A stretch of 64,000 nucleotides of DNA from Bacteroidota bacterium (GTDB lineage: Bacteria; Bacteroidota; Bacteroidia; AKYH767-A; 2013-40CM-41-45). Shown piece after piece: positions 9,652-19,318 of the stretch. A model generated the notes under the pieces. It made no database searches, had not been told where the DNA came from, and saw only the letters and a list, made by a program, of their open reading frames with translations. Within the stretch, counting starts at the first letter, position 1. Every line of letters begins with the position of its first letter. The position numbers and the translations under genes were made by a program. The stretch is from positions 124,001 to 188,000 of the forward strand of contig SHNE01000035.1 in assembly GCA_004295015.1 (NCBI GenBank), written 5' to 3'.

Positions 9652-10713
9652 TTACTGATCAGAAAGTGCCTTTAAAAAGTTTAGCAAATCCTGTTTTTCC
9701 TGATTAGTTAAATTAATAGGCTGAATCAATCCGCTTTTATTCGGATGTGCCTCACCGCCGTTACTATAGTGGTCAATAACCTCTTCAAGGGTGGCCAGAC
9801 TACCATCATGCATATAAGGGGCTGTGAATTCAACGTTTCTTAAAGAGGGAACTTTGAATTTTCCTACGTCAACCTGGCGAAGAGTAATTCGTGCACGACC
9901 ACTATCAGCGTAATTCAAATAGAGTCCGTTATTTTTGAAGTTGTAATCAGTAAAGTTATATTCACCATGACAATGAAAGCATTCACCTCTTTCACCCATA
10001 AAAAGATTCATTCCATTGATTTCTGACTGGCTTAGAGCACTTGTGTTATTTTCATATACGTATTCATCGTAGCGCGATTTGCCGGTGAAAAGCGTTCTTT
10101 CATAGCAGGCAATAGCTCTTGTTAGGGTGTAAACACTTGGCCCTTGTTGGTAGGCATTTTGAAATAATTGAGGATACTCAGCATGGTTTATCAAACGGTT
10201 TACAACCTGATTCACATCAAAATCCATTTCTAAGTGACTTTCAATTGGTGCCAAAACTTGTTGCTCTAAACTTGGAACACCGCCATCCCAAAACAAATAA
10301 GGCTGGTAAGCAGTATTCAAAATCGTCATCGAGTTTCGCGTTGTTTGATTATTGTCTATTCCAGTACTAAACTGTAGTCCGTCAGTGAATTTTTTATCTG
10401 TATGATGACAACTGCTGCATGAAATAGTATTGTCACGCGAAAGAATTGGATCGAAAAAAAGTTTTTTGCCTAAATCAATTCTGTTTTGTGTTGGTTGATT
10501 GTCGGCAGGAATAAGCGGATAAGGAAACCCTTTCGGAATATTAAGCTCAATGATTGCACTTCCGGGATCCTCCATAGGCATATCTTTTTTACAAGATGAA
10601 GCCAGGCTTAGAAGCATAAACATCAAAACTACATTCAGTCGAAAGTCTCCTCTGCGAGTGAGGGCTGCTTCGTTTAAAATACGTTTTGAAAAAATGTTTT
10701 TTAATGGAAGCAT
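9652..10713 (-). CDS. MbnH-like diheme (MauG/cytochrome-c peroxidase family) lipoprotein
   Basis: A 353-residue di-heme c-type protein. Two heme-binding CxxCH motifs are visible, CSSCH (residues 99-103) and CFHCH (245-249), in the bacterial cytochrome-c peroxidase/MauG fold (LFFDPILSRDNTISCSSCHH, FKVPSLRNVEFTAPYMHDGS). A lipobox (LSLASSC, Cys41) suggests membrane anchoring in the periplasm or on the surface. It starts inside the stop of the upstream MbnP-like gene (TAATG, 1-bp overlap), so the two are co-translated. MbnH of methanotrophs oxidises a tryptophan of its MbnP partner to kynurenine, creating a copper site; the pairing here implies the same role. A plain cytochrome-c peroxidase is the alternative, but the coupling to an MbnP homologue argues for MbnH. 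Confidence 0.87.
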   Translation of the reverse strand: MLPLKNIFSKRILNEAALTRRGDFRLNVVLMFMLLSLASSCKKDMPMEDPGSAIIELNIPKGFPYPLIPADNQPTQNRIDLGKKLFFDPILSRDNTISCSSCHHTDKKFTDGLQFSTGIDNNQTTRNSMTILNTAYQPYLFWDGGVPSLEQQVLAPIESHLEMDFDVNQVVNRLINHAEYPQLFQNAYQQGPSVYTLTRAIACYERTLFTGKSRYDEYVYENNTSALSQSEINGMNLFMGERGECFHCHGEYNFTDYNFKNNGLYLNYADSGRARITLRQVDVGKFKVPSLRNVEFTAPYMHDGSLATLEEVIDHYSNGGEAHPNKSGLIQPINLTNQEKQDLLNFLKALSDQ

Positions 10714-11483
10714 TATTCGATACTAAATGCACCTTGCCAATTGTCGGCAATCTTTACTGCCAATGGCAGATTGTTAAATGTATGCGTTTCGTTTTCAGTT
10801 CGCATATCAACGTTATGTAGGATCTCCAGTAAGTCAAATTCTAAGCCGATCTCATAGTCCAGTCCACTTGTGACTGTGAATGCAGAGGTTGAGAAATCTA
10901 TTAGTCTCTTTTGTGCATCCATTCCGACATGGTAAAAATATTCAAGATCAGCGGGTCCATTGGCAGCAAGTGTGGTGTCTACAAATCCTTCAACCTTCAT
11001 AAAGATGTATCCGCTGTTCCATGTCCAATGAACACCCGGGCTCTGGATTGCCAGTGGATGGTCGGCATTGTAAAGTGTAGGATCTCCATGATTAGTTATA
11101 GAGTCAAGTCCTAAAATAAATTTAAAGCCATTGTAGTTTCCGACGGGTACAATCCCCAGTTCGTATGCTCTGCGTGCCGGGTTTGCCAGAACAACTTTTC
11201 CACTCAATGGAAGTTCACTTCCATTACTTTTGATGAGCACAATGTTGGAAATATAATATTGAAAATCTCCAAGGTTGAATTTTCTTCCACCGGCATCCTG
11301 AAAATCTACTCCATAAGCAGCTGCTGTATTTCCTACCATGGTATGTAAATGGAAGGAAAGTTTCTGCTCAGTACTTGCTGTCGCTTTAGGTGTCGGATCG
11401 TCTTCATCCGAACATCCTGTGAAGAATACTGTTGCACCTACCAGGGCTATAAGCAGTGTTAAAGAAATTTTGTTGTTTTTCAT
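10713..11483 (-). CDS. MbnP-family copper-binding lipoprotein
   Basis: A 256-residue lipoprotein with lipobox FFTGC (Cys24). The body matches the MbnP family: an N-terminal strand LSFHLHTMVGN, then GRKFNLGDFQYYISNI, a central GVHWTWNSGYIFMKVEG with two tryptophans, and a C-terminal FDLLEILHNVDM segment. Family members bind copper outside the cytoplasm, and one tryptophan is converted to kynurenine by the cognate diheme MbnH. One of the WTW residues is the likely target, but that assignment is inference. It is the first gene of a two-gene operon with the MbnH homologue (stop and start share a base). No methanobactin synthesis genes lie nearby, so the pair probably serves general copper handling. 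Confidence 0.85.
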   Translation of the reverse strand: MKNNKISLTLLIALVGATVFFTGCSDEDDPTPKATASTEQKLSFHLHTMVGNTAAAYGVDFQDAGGRKFNLGDFQYYISNIVLIKSNGSELPLSGKVVLANPARRAYELGIVPVGNYNGFKFILGLDSITNHGDPTLYNADHPLAIQSPGVHWTWNSGYIFMKVEGFVDTTLAANGPADLEYFYHVGMDAQKRLIDFSTSAFTVTSGLDYEIGLEFDLLEILHNVDMRTENETHTFNNLPLAVKIADNWQGAFSIE

Positions 11484-11830
11484 ATTGTGATTTAAATGAT
11501 ATGGCCGCTAAACCCTTGATATAACATTGAACGAATCAAATCTGAGATCATTCATGAATGTGAAGAAATAATTTTCATCAGGGGATCAAAGTAAAAAAAT
11601 AATCAGAATGAAACTAAGAATTTATTGCAATATATGACTTTCTAGGATTTTAATATTAGTAAAATTTGCTCCTCATGTTTAAAGCGATTCCGGTTTTTTG
11701 GAACTTACCGGAGAAAAGAATCTTGTAATACCGGTCTGAAGATTGTAGCAAACAGGCTCAGTGCAGCGTATAAACAAAATGGTACATCTTTGGAGCGAAA
11801 TTGCTTCATCAATAAAACTCGGTTCGTAAT
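11484..11830. other. AT-rich gap without a gene
   Basis: About 350 bp between the MbnP-like gene and the terminator of the beta-barrel gene. No ORF with coding character, RNA gene or repeat was seen. It must contain the promoter of the mbnP-mbnH pair, but no clean TAnnTTTG box could be assigned. Confidence 0.4.
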
Positions 11831-11869
11831 AAACCCGGCTATAAGTCTGAACGAATTATAGCCGGGTTT
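11831..11869 (-). terminator. Strong hairpin terminator of the beta-barrel gene
   Basis: AAACCCGGCTATAA (11831-11844) pairs perfectly over 14 bp with 11856-11869 around an 11-nt loop, 12 bp beyond the stop of the minus-strand gene. On the plus strand it is followed by GTTCAGCTTTTTT, so it may work in both directions. Confidence 0.75.
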
Positions 11870-11880
11870 GTTCAGCTTTT

Positions 11881-12684
11881 TTAGAGATTGATTCTTAGTC
11901 CGAAATTAATCCCGACACTTCCAAAAGGGTATTTTGATTTGACCTGTTCCGAAGGAACTGAACTGGTAGAGTTTGATGTCGAGACATGGCTGTCAACAAA
12001 TTCGATCTTTTTTTGGCTTATGGTCATTGAAGGCAATTGATCCGCTCCGTTCAGTGTTGCCTCTGTAACTTCTCCTTTTGTTGGAGCATAAGATAAATTG
12101 ATCATGTTTACTTCCGTAAGCAGGGCCACACTTTCACTCAGTTTGAACATGAGTCCGATTGCAGAGGAGAAGCCAAACGCAACACCACCATTGTATTTTA
12201 CTTTCGTGATGTAGACATCTCCGTTGTTTTTTTCGGTGTACTCGCTTTTAATTGAACCCTTGCCAATGATTAAGCCAAATTTTGCATAAGGGCTTATACT
12301 TTCCATTCCGGATGAAATAATCATACTCGGATTGATTCGCAGCATTTTTGCCGAAAGACTTGATTCATCTGAACCGGAAGAATAGCTGTCAATTACTTTG
12401 GTTTTTCCTCCAAGGAGATAAGATAGTCCAAGCTCAGCTCCTACATTTTTGTTAAACATATAACCAAAAGCCGCAGCCATCGTCAGCCCCTTCCCAAAAG
12501 AGAAAGCTACATGTTCTGTTGTATTACTGCCATTTGGAGATGTATAGTTGTATGCGCTCGCCGAACCGGCTTTAAACCCATAACCAATATTAGCATTTAC
12601 ATAGGAGCCTTGTGCAAACAGACTTGTTGCCAGCATGCAAATTGCCCAAGTCGCGAGGATGTGTTTCGAATGATTTATTTTCAT
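11881..12684 (-). CDS. Outer-membrane beta-barrel protein
   Basis: A 267-residue protein starting at ATG 12684 (MKINHSKHILATWAICMLAT); an upstream in-frame ATG at 12720 would add twelve polar residues before the signal peptide. After cleavage near SLFAQ, alternating hydrophobic strands and glycine-rich turns run to the end (VNANIGYGFKAG, GAELGLSYLLGG, GVAFGFSSAIGLMFKL), finishing with FGLRINL, the terminal-aromatic/hydrophobic pattern of small OmpA/OmpW-like barrels. A polar Ser/Thr-rich stretch near residues 225-250 is probably an external loop. The function is likely structural or as a porin; no specific substrate can be inferred. A perfect hairpin terminator follows. Confidence 0.78.
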   Translation of the reverse strand: MKINHSKHILATWAICMLATSLFAQGSYVNANIGYGFKAGSASAYNYTSPNGSNTTEHVAFSFGKGLTMAAAFGYMFNKNVGAELGLSYLLGGKTKVIDSYSSGSDESSLSAKMLRINPSMIISSGMESISPYAKFGLIIGKGSIKSEYTEKNNGDVYITKVKYNGGVAFGFSSAIGLMFKLSESVALLTEVNMINLSYAPTKGEVTEATLNGADQLPSMTISQKKIEFVDSHVSTSNSTSSVPSEQVKSKYPFGSVGINFGLRINL

Positions 12685-12827
12685 AATATAATTTTTGTTT
12701 TCCCCGTGTTCATGGCTCATAGGTGCACCCCGTTTTTAATTAGTGGGTTCTGGACTCCACCGGAAAGGTTCATTTTTAAATTTCAATAGAATTTATTGAC
12801 TATGTCAAACTTCGAATTAATTATTTA

Positions 12828-13406
12828 TTAATTTGATCTTCTTTCAAACTCCTTTTTATCAAAAAGGCAAGTCACCATCAAATAGGAATTACTTTCCTCA
12901 CCTCTTGCTCCACCGTAATCCATCATCAGTATAAACCAGACTGGTTTTTTACCCGGGAATTTCACTTCATAATAATACATGGGAAAACCCCCGCCGTCCT
13001 CCTTTATTAATTTTATTTTAGCCGGCTTTTTACCCAGTAATTTTTCCATTTTATAGGAGTGCATATCTTCTTCCATAGGAGAATCCATCGAAATTTGAAT
13101 TTCGCTATATCCGCTCAATGAAGGCCCTGAAAGATAAATGCTGGCTTCATCCGGTTTTTGACCGTGATTTGCCATCATCAATGATCCATTTTTGAAATAT
13201 TCAACCTGATTTTTTTTGGGTGTCGCACTCTCCCATTTAATCAGGCCTGCAGGAGAATTCCCTTTTTTCCAGTCACATGTTAATGTTGTTGAAGCAGAGT
13301 CAGGAACAAGCATTTTCAGTAAATCATACAAATCTGTGCTTGACGTTTGCGCTTTCGACATGAAGCACAGGGCGATGAAGAGAGATACAAATAGGATTTT
13401 TTTCAT
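12828..13406 (-). CDS. Secreted protein of unknown function
   Basis: A 192-residue protein with signal peptide MKKILFVSLFIALCFMSKAQ. The mature part is soluble and Lys/Met-rich, with KMEKLLGKKPAKIKLIKEDG, GGFPMYYYEVKFPGKKPVWF and a C-terminal YLMVTCLFDKKEFERR. No family was recognised, and there is no lipobox and no sorting domain, so it is probably periplasmic. Neighbours give no functional link; the gene is separated from the beta-barrel gene by about 140 bp and from the methyltransferase gene by about 280 bp of AT-rich DNA. Confidence 0.7.
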   Translation of the reverse strand: MKKILFVSLFIALCFMSKAQTSSTDLYDLLKMLVPDSASTTLTCDWKKGNSPAGLIKWESATPKKNQVEYFKNGSLMMANHGQKPDEASIYLSGPSLSGYSEIQISMDSPMEEDMHSYKMEKLLGKKPAKIKLIKEDGGGFPMYYYEVKFPGKKPVWFILMMDYGGARGEESNSYLMVTCLFDKKEFERRSN

Positions 13407-13683
13407 TGGAGTTTTGTTTTAAAAATATATAAAGTTGGAATAATAGGATTCAATAATAATTTATCTTGATGAAGAGTTCCAATGTTAAAAGCGTTAAATT
13501 ATTTAATTTTCTGACAAGTTCAGTCTTTGATCAAAGGTTTAATCCTGTTAAAAGGGGAATAAAGAAAATTATAATTTCGCATTAAAGCAATAGAGATTAA
13601 TTATATTTTAATTGGAGATTCTTATTCGCTTGGAAAATATTAAGAATAGTACCGGAATTTAATATTTCAATACCGGGTAAAAA

Positions 13684-14739
13684 TCAGTTCATGGATTTTA
13701 TCGCCCATCTTAATTTCGCCGATTTCGCTCTTGGGTTGGAATGGCATTCCTGAGGGGAGGCACGAACCGGATCCGGTGCTATTTCAGAATATACTCCGGA
13801 TTGAAAAAGCCCCTTAAAAGATTTTTTTACCCGACGATCTTCACCCGAATGAAAAGAAAGGATTGCAACACGCCCACCCGGGGCAAGGGCTTCAGGAAGT
13901 TTGTAAAGAAAATTGTCTAAGGCTTCGAATTCATTATTCACTTCGATTCTTAGAGCCTGAAAACAACGCTGGCAGGATTTTTTAATTTCTTCATTGCGTA
14001 TATTTTCCGGGAGGTATTTCAATGTTTCTTTAATAAGCTCTTTTAAGTCTGTTGTGGTTATTATTTTATTCCCTTTCGAAAGATTTGATTTTATTGCCCT
14101 GGCGATAAGTTCATAAAATGGTTCGTCCGCATTTTCGAATAGAACCAATTCAAGTTCTTCCTGTGATATATTTTTCAAGAGCTGAGCAGCCGACTTGCCT
14201 TGATAGGGGTTCAGCCTTAAGTCTAAAGGACCTTCTACTTTGAATGAAAATCCTCTGTCAGGATTATCAATTTGCATAGAGGATACACCTAAATCTGCAA
14301 GAATAAAATTAAAAGGACCGCACTCTTCCGATAGAACATCAATTTCAGAAAAGTTCATTTGTCGGATTTCCAGAACATCTTCATCATAGCCCAAAGCCGT
14401 CAAGCGGTCTTTTGTACGTGGCATTTCAATCGGATCAACATCGATTGCATATAGCTTGCCGCCCGGGATTAAACACTTAATCATTTCCTGACTATGTCCT
14501 CCATAACCAAGTGTTGCGTCTAATCCAATCTGTCCGGGAGTTATTTTTAAAATGCCAAGAATTTCATCAACACAAATGGAACGGTGCATTCCTGCCGGTG
14601 TGCGGCCTTGTTGTAATACTTTTTCTACATCATCCGAATATTGCTCCGGGTTGAGCTCTTTGTATTTTTCTTTGAATGTTTTAGGATGTGTGCCCTTGTA
14701 TCTGACCCTTCTCTTCGGTTTTGGTTCCTGATCTTCCAT
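13684..14739 (-). CDS. RsmH/MraW-type methyltransferase, stand-alone variant
   Basis: A 351-residue SAM-dependent methyltransferase of the RsmH family, which N4-methylates C1402 of 16S rRNA. Diagnostic segments are MHRSICVDEIL, LDATLGYGGHSQEMI (SAM-binding motif I), AIDVDP, FILADLGVSSMQIDNPDRGF, LDLRLN, ALRIEVNNEFEALDNFL and ILSFHSGEDRRVKKSFK. It is longer than usual (about 300-315) because of a basic N-terminal extension of roughly 45 residues (RRVRYKGTHPKTFKEKYKEL). It does not sit in a mraZ-ftsL division cluster, where the canonical gene normally lies. It may be a second, diverged copy with another target; whether a canonical rsmH exists elsewhere in the genome is unknown. Confidence 0.85.
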   Translation of the reverse strand: MEDQEPKPKRRVRYKGTHPKTFKEKYKELNPEQYSDDVEKVLQQGRTPAGMHRSICVDEILGILKITPGQIGLDATLGYGGHSQEMIKCLIPGGKLYAIDVDPIEMPRTKDRLTALGYDEDVLEIRQMNFSEIDVLSEECGPFNFILADLGVSSMQIDNPDRGFSFKVEGPLDLRLNPYQGKSAAQLLKNISQEELELVLFENADEPFYELIARAIKSNLSKGNKIITTTDLKELIKETLKYLPENIRNEEIKKSCQRCFQALRIEVNNEFEALDNFLYKLPEALAPGGRVAILSFHSGEDRRVKKSFKGLFQSGVYSEIAPDPVRASPQECHSNPRAKSAKLRWAIKSMN

Positions 14740-14846
14740 CTTGTAAATCTATGTCTAATTAATAGATTTTTACCATCATGCTTAAGTAAAATTGAAATAC
14801 GGTTTATTTTTACGGTAAATCGACCAAAATATTCTCTATGAAGTTT

Positions 14847-17765
14847 TTAATTTCCGGTCTGATTTATAATTAAACGTATACGATCAGCTGAATGATCTTC
14901 CCTTTCAATACTGAGGATATAAAGTCCGGGTGAGCAGCTGCTCAAATTTATTTGTTCTGTTTTTGAGTCGATTGTTTTAATAAAACGCCCCTGAATGTCA
15001 TAGACTCTGGCTGAAATTGGCTTGAACGGCGATGCATCAAGTAGCGTAAAAATTCCATTGTGCGAAGGATTCGGGTAGACCAGTGTATTTTGCTTTACAG
15101 GCTTTTCTATTTCATCAAGACCAACTACCGTTCCTCCGTATTTTATTGTGAGCATTTTGTAAAGGAAGTTATTATAAAACTCTTGAGAGCTTTGACCTGT
15201 AACAATAAAATTTCCCTGACTGTCTCTTGTTAAATCTCTTAACTGATCCCAACTCGCTGAAACAAGGAATGTGTCGGTATATGTATTAATAAATTCAAGA
15301 GCACCTGATGCGTCATAACCAGTAAGCACATAATCATAGTTTGTAGTAAAGCCATTGATTGCCCAGCCTGCCGTGACGACACGATTGTTTGGTTCAACAA
15401 GAAGTGCTATCGGTTCCCGATCACTTGCTGTTTGGCTATATACATTTGCCCACTGAAACATTCCGGTTCCGGAATATTGAGCAGTGTAATAACGGGCGAC
15501 CGAACCTGTCCAGCCACGACTGATTAAGATTACATTTCCGGCTGCTGTAAATCGTACTTTCACACCCTGCTCTCTGCCAGTAGAGGGGTTATAGGTTTCA
15601 TGCCACATGGGAGTGCCATTTGCCCCATTCAGTTTACCAACGGTAGTTGTATACGAATTTGCACCTCCGGATAATCCTGTGTAAGCTACTTCACCAAGAC
15701 TACTTATTGTAACATCACGGATATCATCGCTCGCGCCTGCAGAATCAATTGCCGTAGACCATAGTTGATTGCCAATGCTGTCATAGCTCTGTATCAGACC
15801 TGCAAATCCGCTACCCGTTTGAGAGTAGCCGCCTACAAGTAAATTTCCATTTTGGAAGAAAGAAAGGCTATTGACGCGTGTTATGGCAAATTGAGTTGAA
15901 TCAAATTTAGCCTGCCAGGTAGGGTTGAATGAATTATCAAAATTTATAATCAAACCTCCGTGCAGATTTGAACTAAGGGCAAGTGCGATACTTCCATCAT
16001 AGCGTATGTCCATTGAGTTTGTCAATAGGCTTCCGAGGGCCGGATTATTGTACCAGCTTGTATCAATAAAATTTCCTTGCTGGTTTACTTTAAGCATACC
16101 CAATCGATAATTATTTTTTAGCATTGCAGAATCAGAAGAGAAGCTAAGAATAAGTTCGCCGGCAGGATTAAACTTCATGGAAGTAAGTGTGTCATTATTC
16201 CATCCAAAAGAACTAAAATACTTTTCCCACAACAGATTACCTGCAGGATCATATTTAATTATGGCTATATCTGTTCCATTGTTGTCAAGCCGATCTATCG
16301 TTGCAGCACAATATACATTATCACCTGAGTCGGTTAGTACAAATTGTCCCATGGTTATGGCGTCACCTTTGCCATTGTAAATCCATTCATCAACCGGGTT
16401 TCCTGCAGTGTCAATTATTAATGTGTACAGATTTTCATTTACATAGGCTGTGTCAGTAGTGAACCCTCCTGCATAAATAAATCCATCATGAGATGTGATT
16501 GCAAATCCCATAGAGCAATTTACTGTATCAAGACATCGGTAAGTCCACAATGAATCGCCGTTCGCATTGTACTTGGCAATAAGCATATTGGGTTTCCCTC
16601 CATTACCGTAATGGTCATCGCCCGGATAAACTCCCCTCCCGGTAGCATAAACATTTCCTCCATTGTCTACTGCAACAGCATGAAAAACTTCATTGCCATT
16701 GCTGAGTTCGCCACGCCAGAATTTTCGCCATCCCGGAGTTCCGTCATTGTTGATTCGTGTGACGTAAGCATCCTGATAATTTGTACCTGTGAAATATATA
16801 TTTCCGACAGCATCAACAACAAGCTGACGAAGATATTCATCTACTGTTCCTACAGGATCCGGAAAAATATATGCCCATTGTCTATTTCCTGCTCCATCAT
16901 AACGCATCGCAAATGCATCAAGGTTAGACGTGTTAATATTTGCTGATTCGCCTCCGACAAATAAATCACCACTTGAAGTATAAGCCAGATTATATGCCTT
17001 GTCTGCACCGGTGATTGCCGGGTTTGACCATGTGTCCGTCCAAACAGTCGCACCTGTAGAACTGTATTGTTTAACCAGAGCATTTATTCCGCCACTGGCA
17101 TTGAGTGTATAGGTAAATCCGCAGACGGTAGGATTTCCATTGGGAGCAATAACAATATCCATAGCTTCATCGCCACCATTATCCGGGCCATTGAATACAT
17201 CAGTCCATTGTTCAATTCCTGATGCATCGTATTTTATAACAAGCCAGTCGGTACTCGCAGCACTCGGATCAATATAGCCTGCCACATATACATTACCTGA
17301 AGGGTCTACAGCAATGGCATTTCCAAAACTTTCCTGATTGCCTCCCGGAGAGTATCGTCTTGCCCAGTCCTGTTGGCCATTAGAAAGAATTTTTGCTGTA
17401 AAGCATTCTCTGAAAAAAGTCGTCGAAGCAACAGAGTTTCCGGTGATGTAGCAGTTTCCGGAAAGATCTACGAACAGATCTGTCGCAAAGTCTTCTTCGT
17501 TATTTCCTCCATCGTAATAATATGTCCAGAGCGTATCCCCGGCCGGATTTCGTTTCATGACGAAGGCATCCGCAGCCCCATGGTGATTTCCTGCATAACC
17601 GGCTACATAAACATTCCCCGTCGCATCTGTCTTAATCGCTGCAATCCTGTCTGCCGCCTTACCCTGTGCCTGGTAGCGACGAACCCATGTTTCCGGAAGT
17701 TGTTGGGCGGAGATGATGAAAATGCTTTGAATAATAAAAAGTAATATAAGCAGACTTCTTTTCAT
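14847..17765 (-). CDS. Large secreted beta-propeller (SBBP-like repeat) protein with T9SS type A sorting domain
   Basis: A 972-residue exported protein: signal peptide MKRSLLILLFIIQSIFIISA, then many ~50-60-residue repeats of the form DxxGNVYVAGY...D.FVMKYN.AGDTLW that run to about residue 880 (SBBP-type beta-propeller blades). The last ~80 residues form a type A sorting domain (LVYPNPSHNGIFTLLD ... GLYILSIEREDHSADRIRLI). Such proteins are secreted through the T9SS and held at the surface or released; blade repeats usually give binding surfaces. The specific role is unknown. A minus-strand TATTTTTG box at 17808-17815 lies about 45 bp upstream of the ATG. Confidence 0.88.
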   Translation of the reverse strand: MKRSLLILLFIIQSIFIISAQQLPETWVRRYQAQGKAADRIAAIKTDATGNVYVAGYAGNHHGAADAFVMKRNPAGDTLWTYYYDGGNNEEDFATDLFVDLSGNCYITGNSVASTTFFRECFTAKILSNGQQDWARRYSPGGNQESFGNAIAVDPSGNVYVAGYIDPSAASTDWLVIKYDASGIEQWTDVFNGPDNGGDEAMDIVIAPNGNPTVCGFTYTLNASGGINALVKQYSSTGATVWTDTWSNPAITGADKAYNLAYTSSGDLFVGGESANINTSNLDAFAMRYDGAGNRQWAYIFPDPVGTVDEYLRQLVVDAVGNIYFTGTNYQDAYVTRINNDGTPGWRKFWRGELSNGNEVFHAVAVDNGGNVYATGRGVYPGDDHYGNGGKPNMLIAKYNANGDSLWTYRCLDTVNCSMGFAITSHDGFIYAGGFTTDTAYVNENLYTLIIDTAGNPVDEWIYNGKGDAITMGQFVLTDSGDNVYCAATIDRLDNNGTDIAIIKYDPAGNLLWEKYFSSFGWNNDTLTSMKFNPAGELILSFSSDSAMLKNNYRLGMLKVNQQGNFIDTSWYNNPALGSLLTNSMDIRYDGSIALALSSNLHGGLIINFDNSFNPTWQAKFDSTQFAITRVNSLSFFQNGNLLVGGYSQTGSGFAGLIQSYDSIGNQLWSTAIDSAGASDDIRDVTISSLGEVAYTGLSGGANSYTTTVGKLNGANGTPMWHETYNPSTGREQGVKVRFTAAGNVILISRGWTGSVARYYTAQYSGTGMFQWANVYSQTASDREPIALLVEPNNRVVTAGWAINGFTTNYDYVLTGYDASGALEFINTYTDTFLVSASWDQLRDLTRDSQGNFIVTGQSSQEFYNNFLYKMLTIKYGGTVVGLDEIEKPVKQNTLVYPNPSHNGIFTLLDASPFKPISARVYDIQGRFIKTIDSKTEQINLSSCSPGLYILSIEREDHSADRIRLIINQTGN

Positions 17766-17807
17766 TTTATTTTATAGTTTGGATGATGAATTATTTAGAT
17801 TTAAGGG

Positions 17808-17815
17808 CAAAAATA
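17808..17815 (-). promoter_or_regulatory. Bacteroidota -7 box (TATTTTTG on minus strand)
   Basis: Minus-strand TATTTTTG fits TAnnTTTG and lies about 43 bp before the ATG (17765) of the beta-propeller gene, a normal leader length. Confidence 0.45.
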
Positions 17816-18241
17816 AAAACATTCAGGTATGTTTTTACATGCGGTATAAGAAGATTTATTTTTTAGTAAACCTTGTATTGTCCGGGTGAGACTTGAGTAC
17901 GAATCGTAGAATTTGAGAGTGTTTTGTCATTTGGACTTGGACATATCTTTAAAAGTTCCTGAATTCAGAAGTGTTTTTAAAGAAGTTTGCTTTGAAATTT
18001 CGGAAATTTAAGAAAACATTTTCTTTAGGGATAGCGATAGTGGTGTACAACACTTGCGTCATACGGTGGTCAGGCGGCTGGACTATTAAGCGGAACAATG
18101 TAAAATCGCTTATCGACATTGGTTTATATACCTGGAGATTGGTTCGCTTTAAACATCAATTGCAATACTCACTTATTTGATTTAACTTGAGCAATAAGCA
18201 ACAGGAGGGGGATTCTAACAATAATTAATGCAAGTTGATAA
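17816..18241. other. Intergenic gap between divergent genes
   Basis: About 430 bp between the minus-strand propeller gene and rlmF. It holds a 69-codon plus-strand ORF (17971-18180) with no coding signature that I reject. Nothing else was recognised. Confidence 0.4.
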
Positions 18242-19231
18242 GTGAAAAAGCCAAGAGCGCTCAATGAGAGGGAGCATGCCAAAATTAAATCCGCACTTCA
18301 TCCACGGAATAAACATATAGAAAGATATGATTTCAAACTACTCATTGCCGGCTCACCTGAGTTAGGGCAATTTGTTAATCTTAACAAATACCGGGATGAG
18401 TCTATTGATTTTTTCAACCCGGAGGCAGTTGAAGCATTAAACAAGGCATTGTTGAAACAATACTATGCTATAGATAACTGGAGTATTCCGAAAGATTATT
18501 TATGCCCGCCTATTCCGGGTAGGGCAGATTATATTCATCATATCGCAGATTTACTGTATGCCAAAGTATCCGGACAGAGCGATAAATATTCTGAGCTTGG
18601 TAAAAGAATTGTTTGTTTGGATATTGGTGTAGGGGCAAATTGTATTTATCCCATACTTGGCAATAGAGAATATGGATGGTCGTTTATCGGGTCTGAAAGC
18701 GATCCTGTTTCTCTCAAAAATGCACTACAAATAGTTAAGTCGAATCCTGTGTTAGATAGAAAGATAGAGCTAAGGCTACAAAATAATTCCAAGAAAATTT
18801 TTTCCGGAATAATCAAAGAAGACGAGCGCTTTGATTTGACAGTATGTAATCCGCCTTTTCATTCATCTGCATCGGATGCAGCCGCTTCAGCTATGCGAAA
18901 GCTTAATAATCTTAGGAAAAAAGTAAGTGCTAAGCCGGTGTTAAATTTTGGTGGACAAGACAATGAGTTATGGTATAATGGGGGAGAAGAGCGTTTTGTT
19001 CAACATATGATTAGAGAGAGCCAACAATTCGCAGCAAATGTTTATTGGTTTTCAACCCTGATATCAAAACAGTCGGGTCTTAAAAATGCTTTCATAGAAT
19101 TAAAACGTGCAGGAGCCATGGATGTACAAACTATTTCAATGAAGCAGGGAAACAAAGTAAGCCGAATTCTTGCCTGGACATTTCTCAGCGAGGAGGCGCA
19201 ACTTAAATGGATTGAAACACATTGGAAATAG
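18242..19231 (+). CDS. rlmF: 23S rRNA (adenine-1618 N6)-methyltransferase
   Basis: A 329-residue SAM-dependent methyltransferase that methylates A1618 of 23S rRNA. Family signatures are continuous: LHPRNKHIERYDF at the N-terminus, SIDFFNPEAVEALNKALL, CPPIPGRADYIHH, DIGVGANCIYPILG (SAM site), and the N6-adenine methylase motif NPPFHSSASDA. The start is GTG at 18242; there is no upstream ATG in frame, and the first in-frame ATG would delete most of the protein. The length agrees with the E. coli homologue (YbiN, ~308). It is transcribed alone and is followed by the convergent truncated kinase gene. Confidence 0.94.
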   Translation: MKKPRALNEREHAKIKSALHPRNKHIERYDFKLLIAGSPELGQFVNLNKYRDESIDFFNPEAVEALNKALLKQYYAIDNWSIPKDYLCPPIPGRADYIHHIADLLYAKVSGQSDKYSELGKRIVCLDIGVGANCIYPILGNREYGWSFIGSESDPVSLKNALQIVKSNPVLDRKIELRLQNNSKKIFSGIIKEDERFDLTVCNPPFHSSASDAAASAMRKLNNLRKKVSAKPVLNFGGQDNELWYNGGEERFVQHMIRESQQFAANVYWFSTLISKQSGLKNAFIELKRAGAMDVQTISMKQGNKVSRILAWTFLSEEAQLKWIETHWK

Positions 19232-19318
19232 CAGATATCCTGTCTTTATTCCCTTTCAAGATCTGCAAAGCATACGGAAATATTAAATGAGTTTTATGCA
19301 GATATAAGTCAGGTCCGC

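Noticed and set aside
9652..10713. Plain cytochrome-c peroxidase for the diheme gene
   Set aside because: Possible by fold, but the 1-bp coupling to an MbnP homologue makes the MbnH role more likely.
17971..18180. 69-codon plus-strand ORF
   Set aside because: Lysine-rich start and then no domain or conserved pattern; no promoter box or partner. Probably chance in intergenic DNA.
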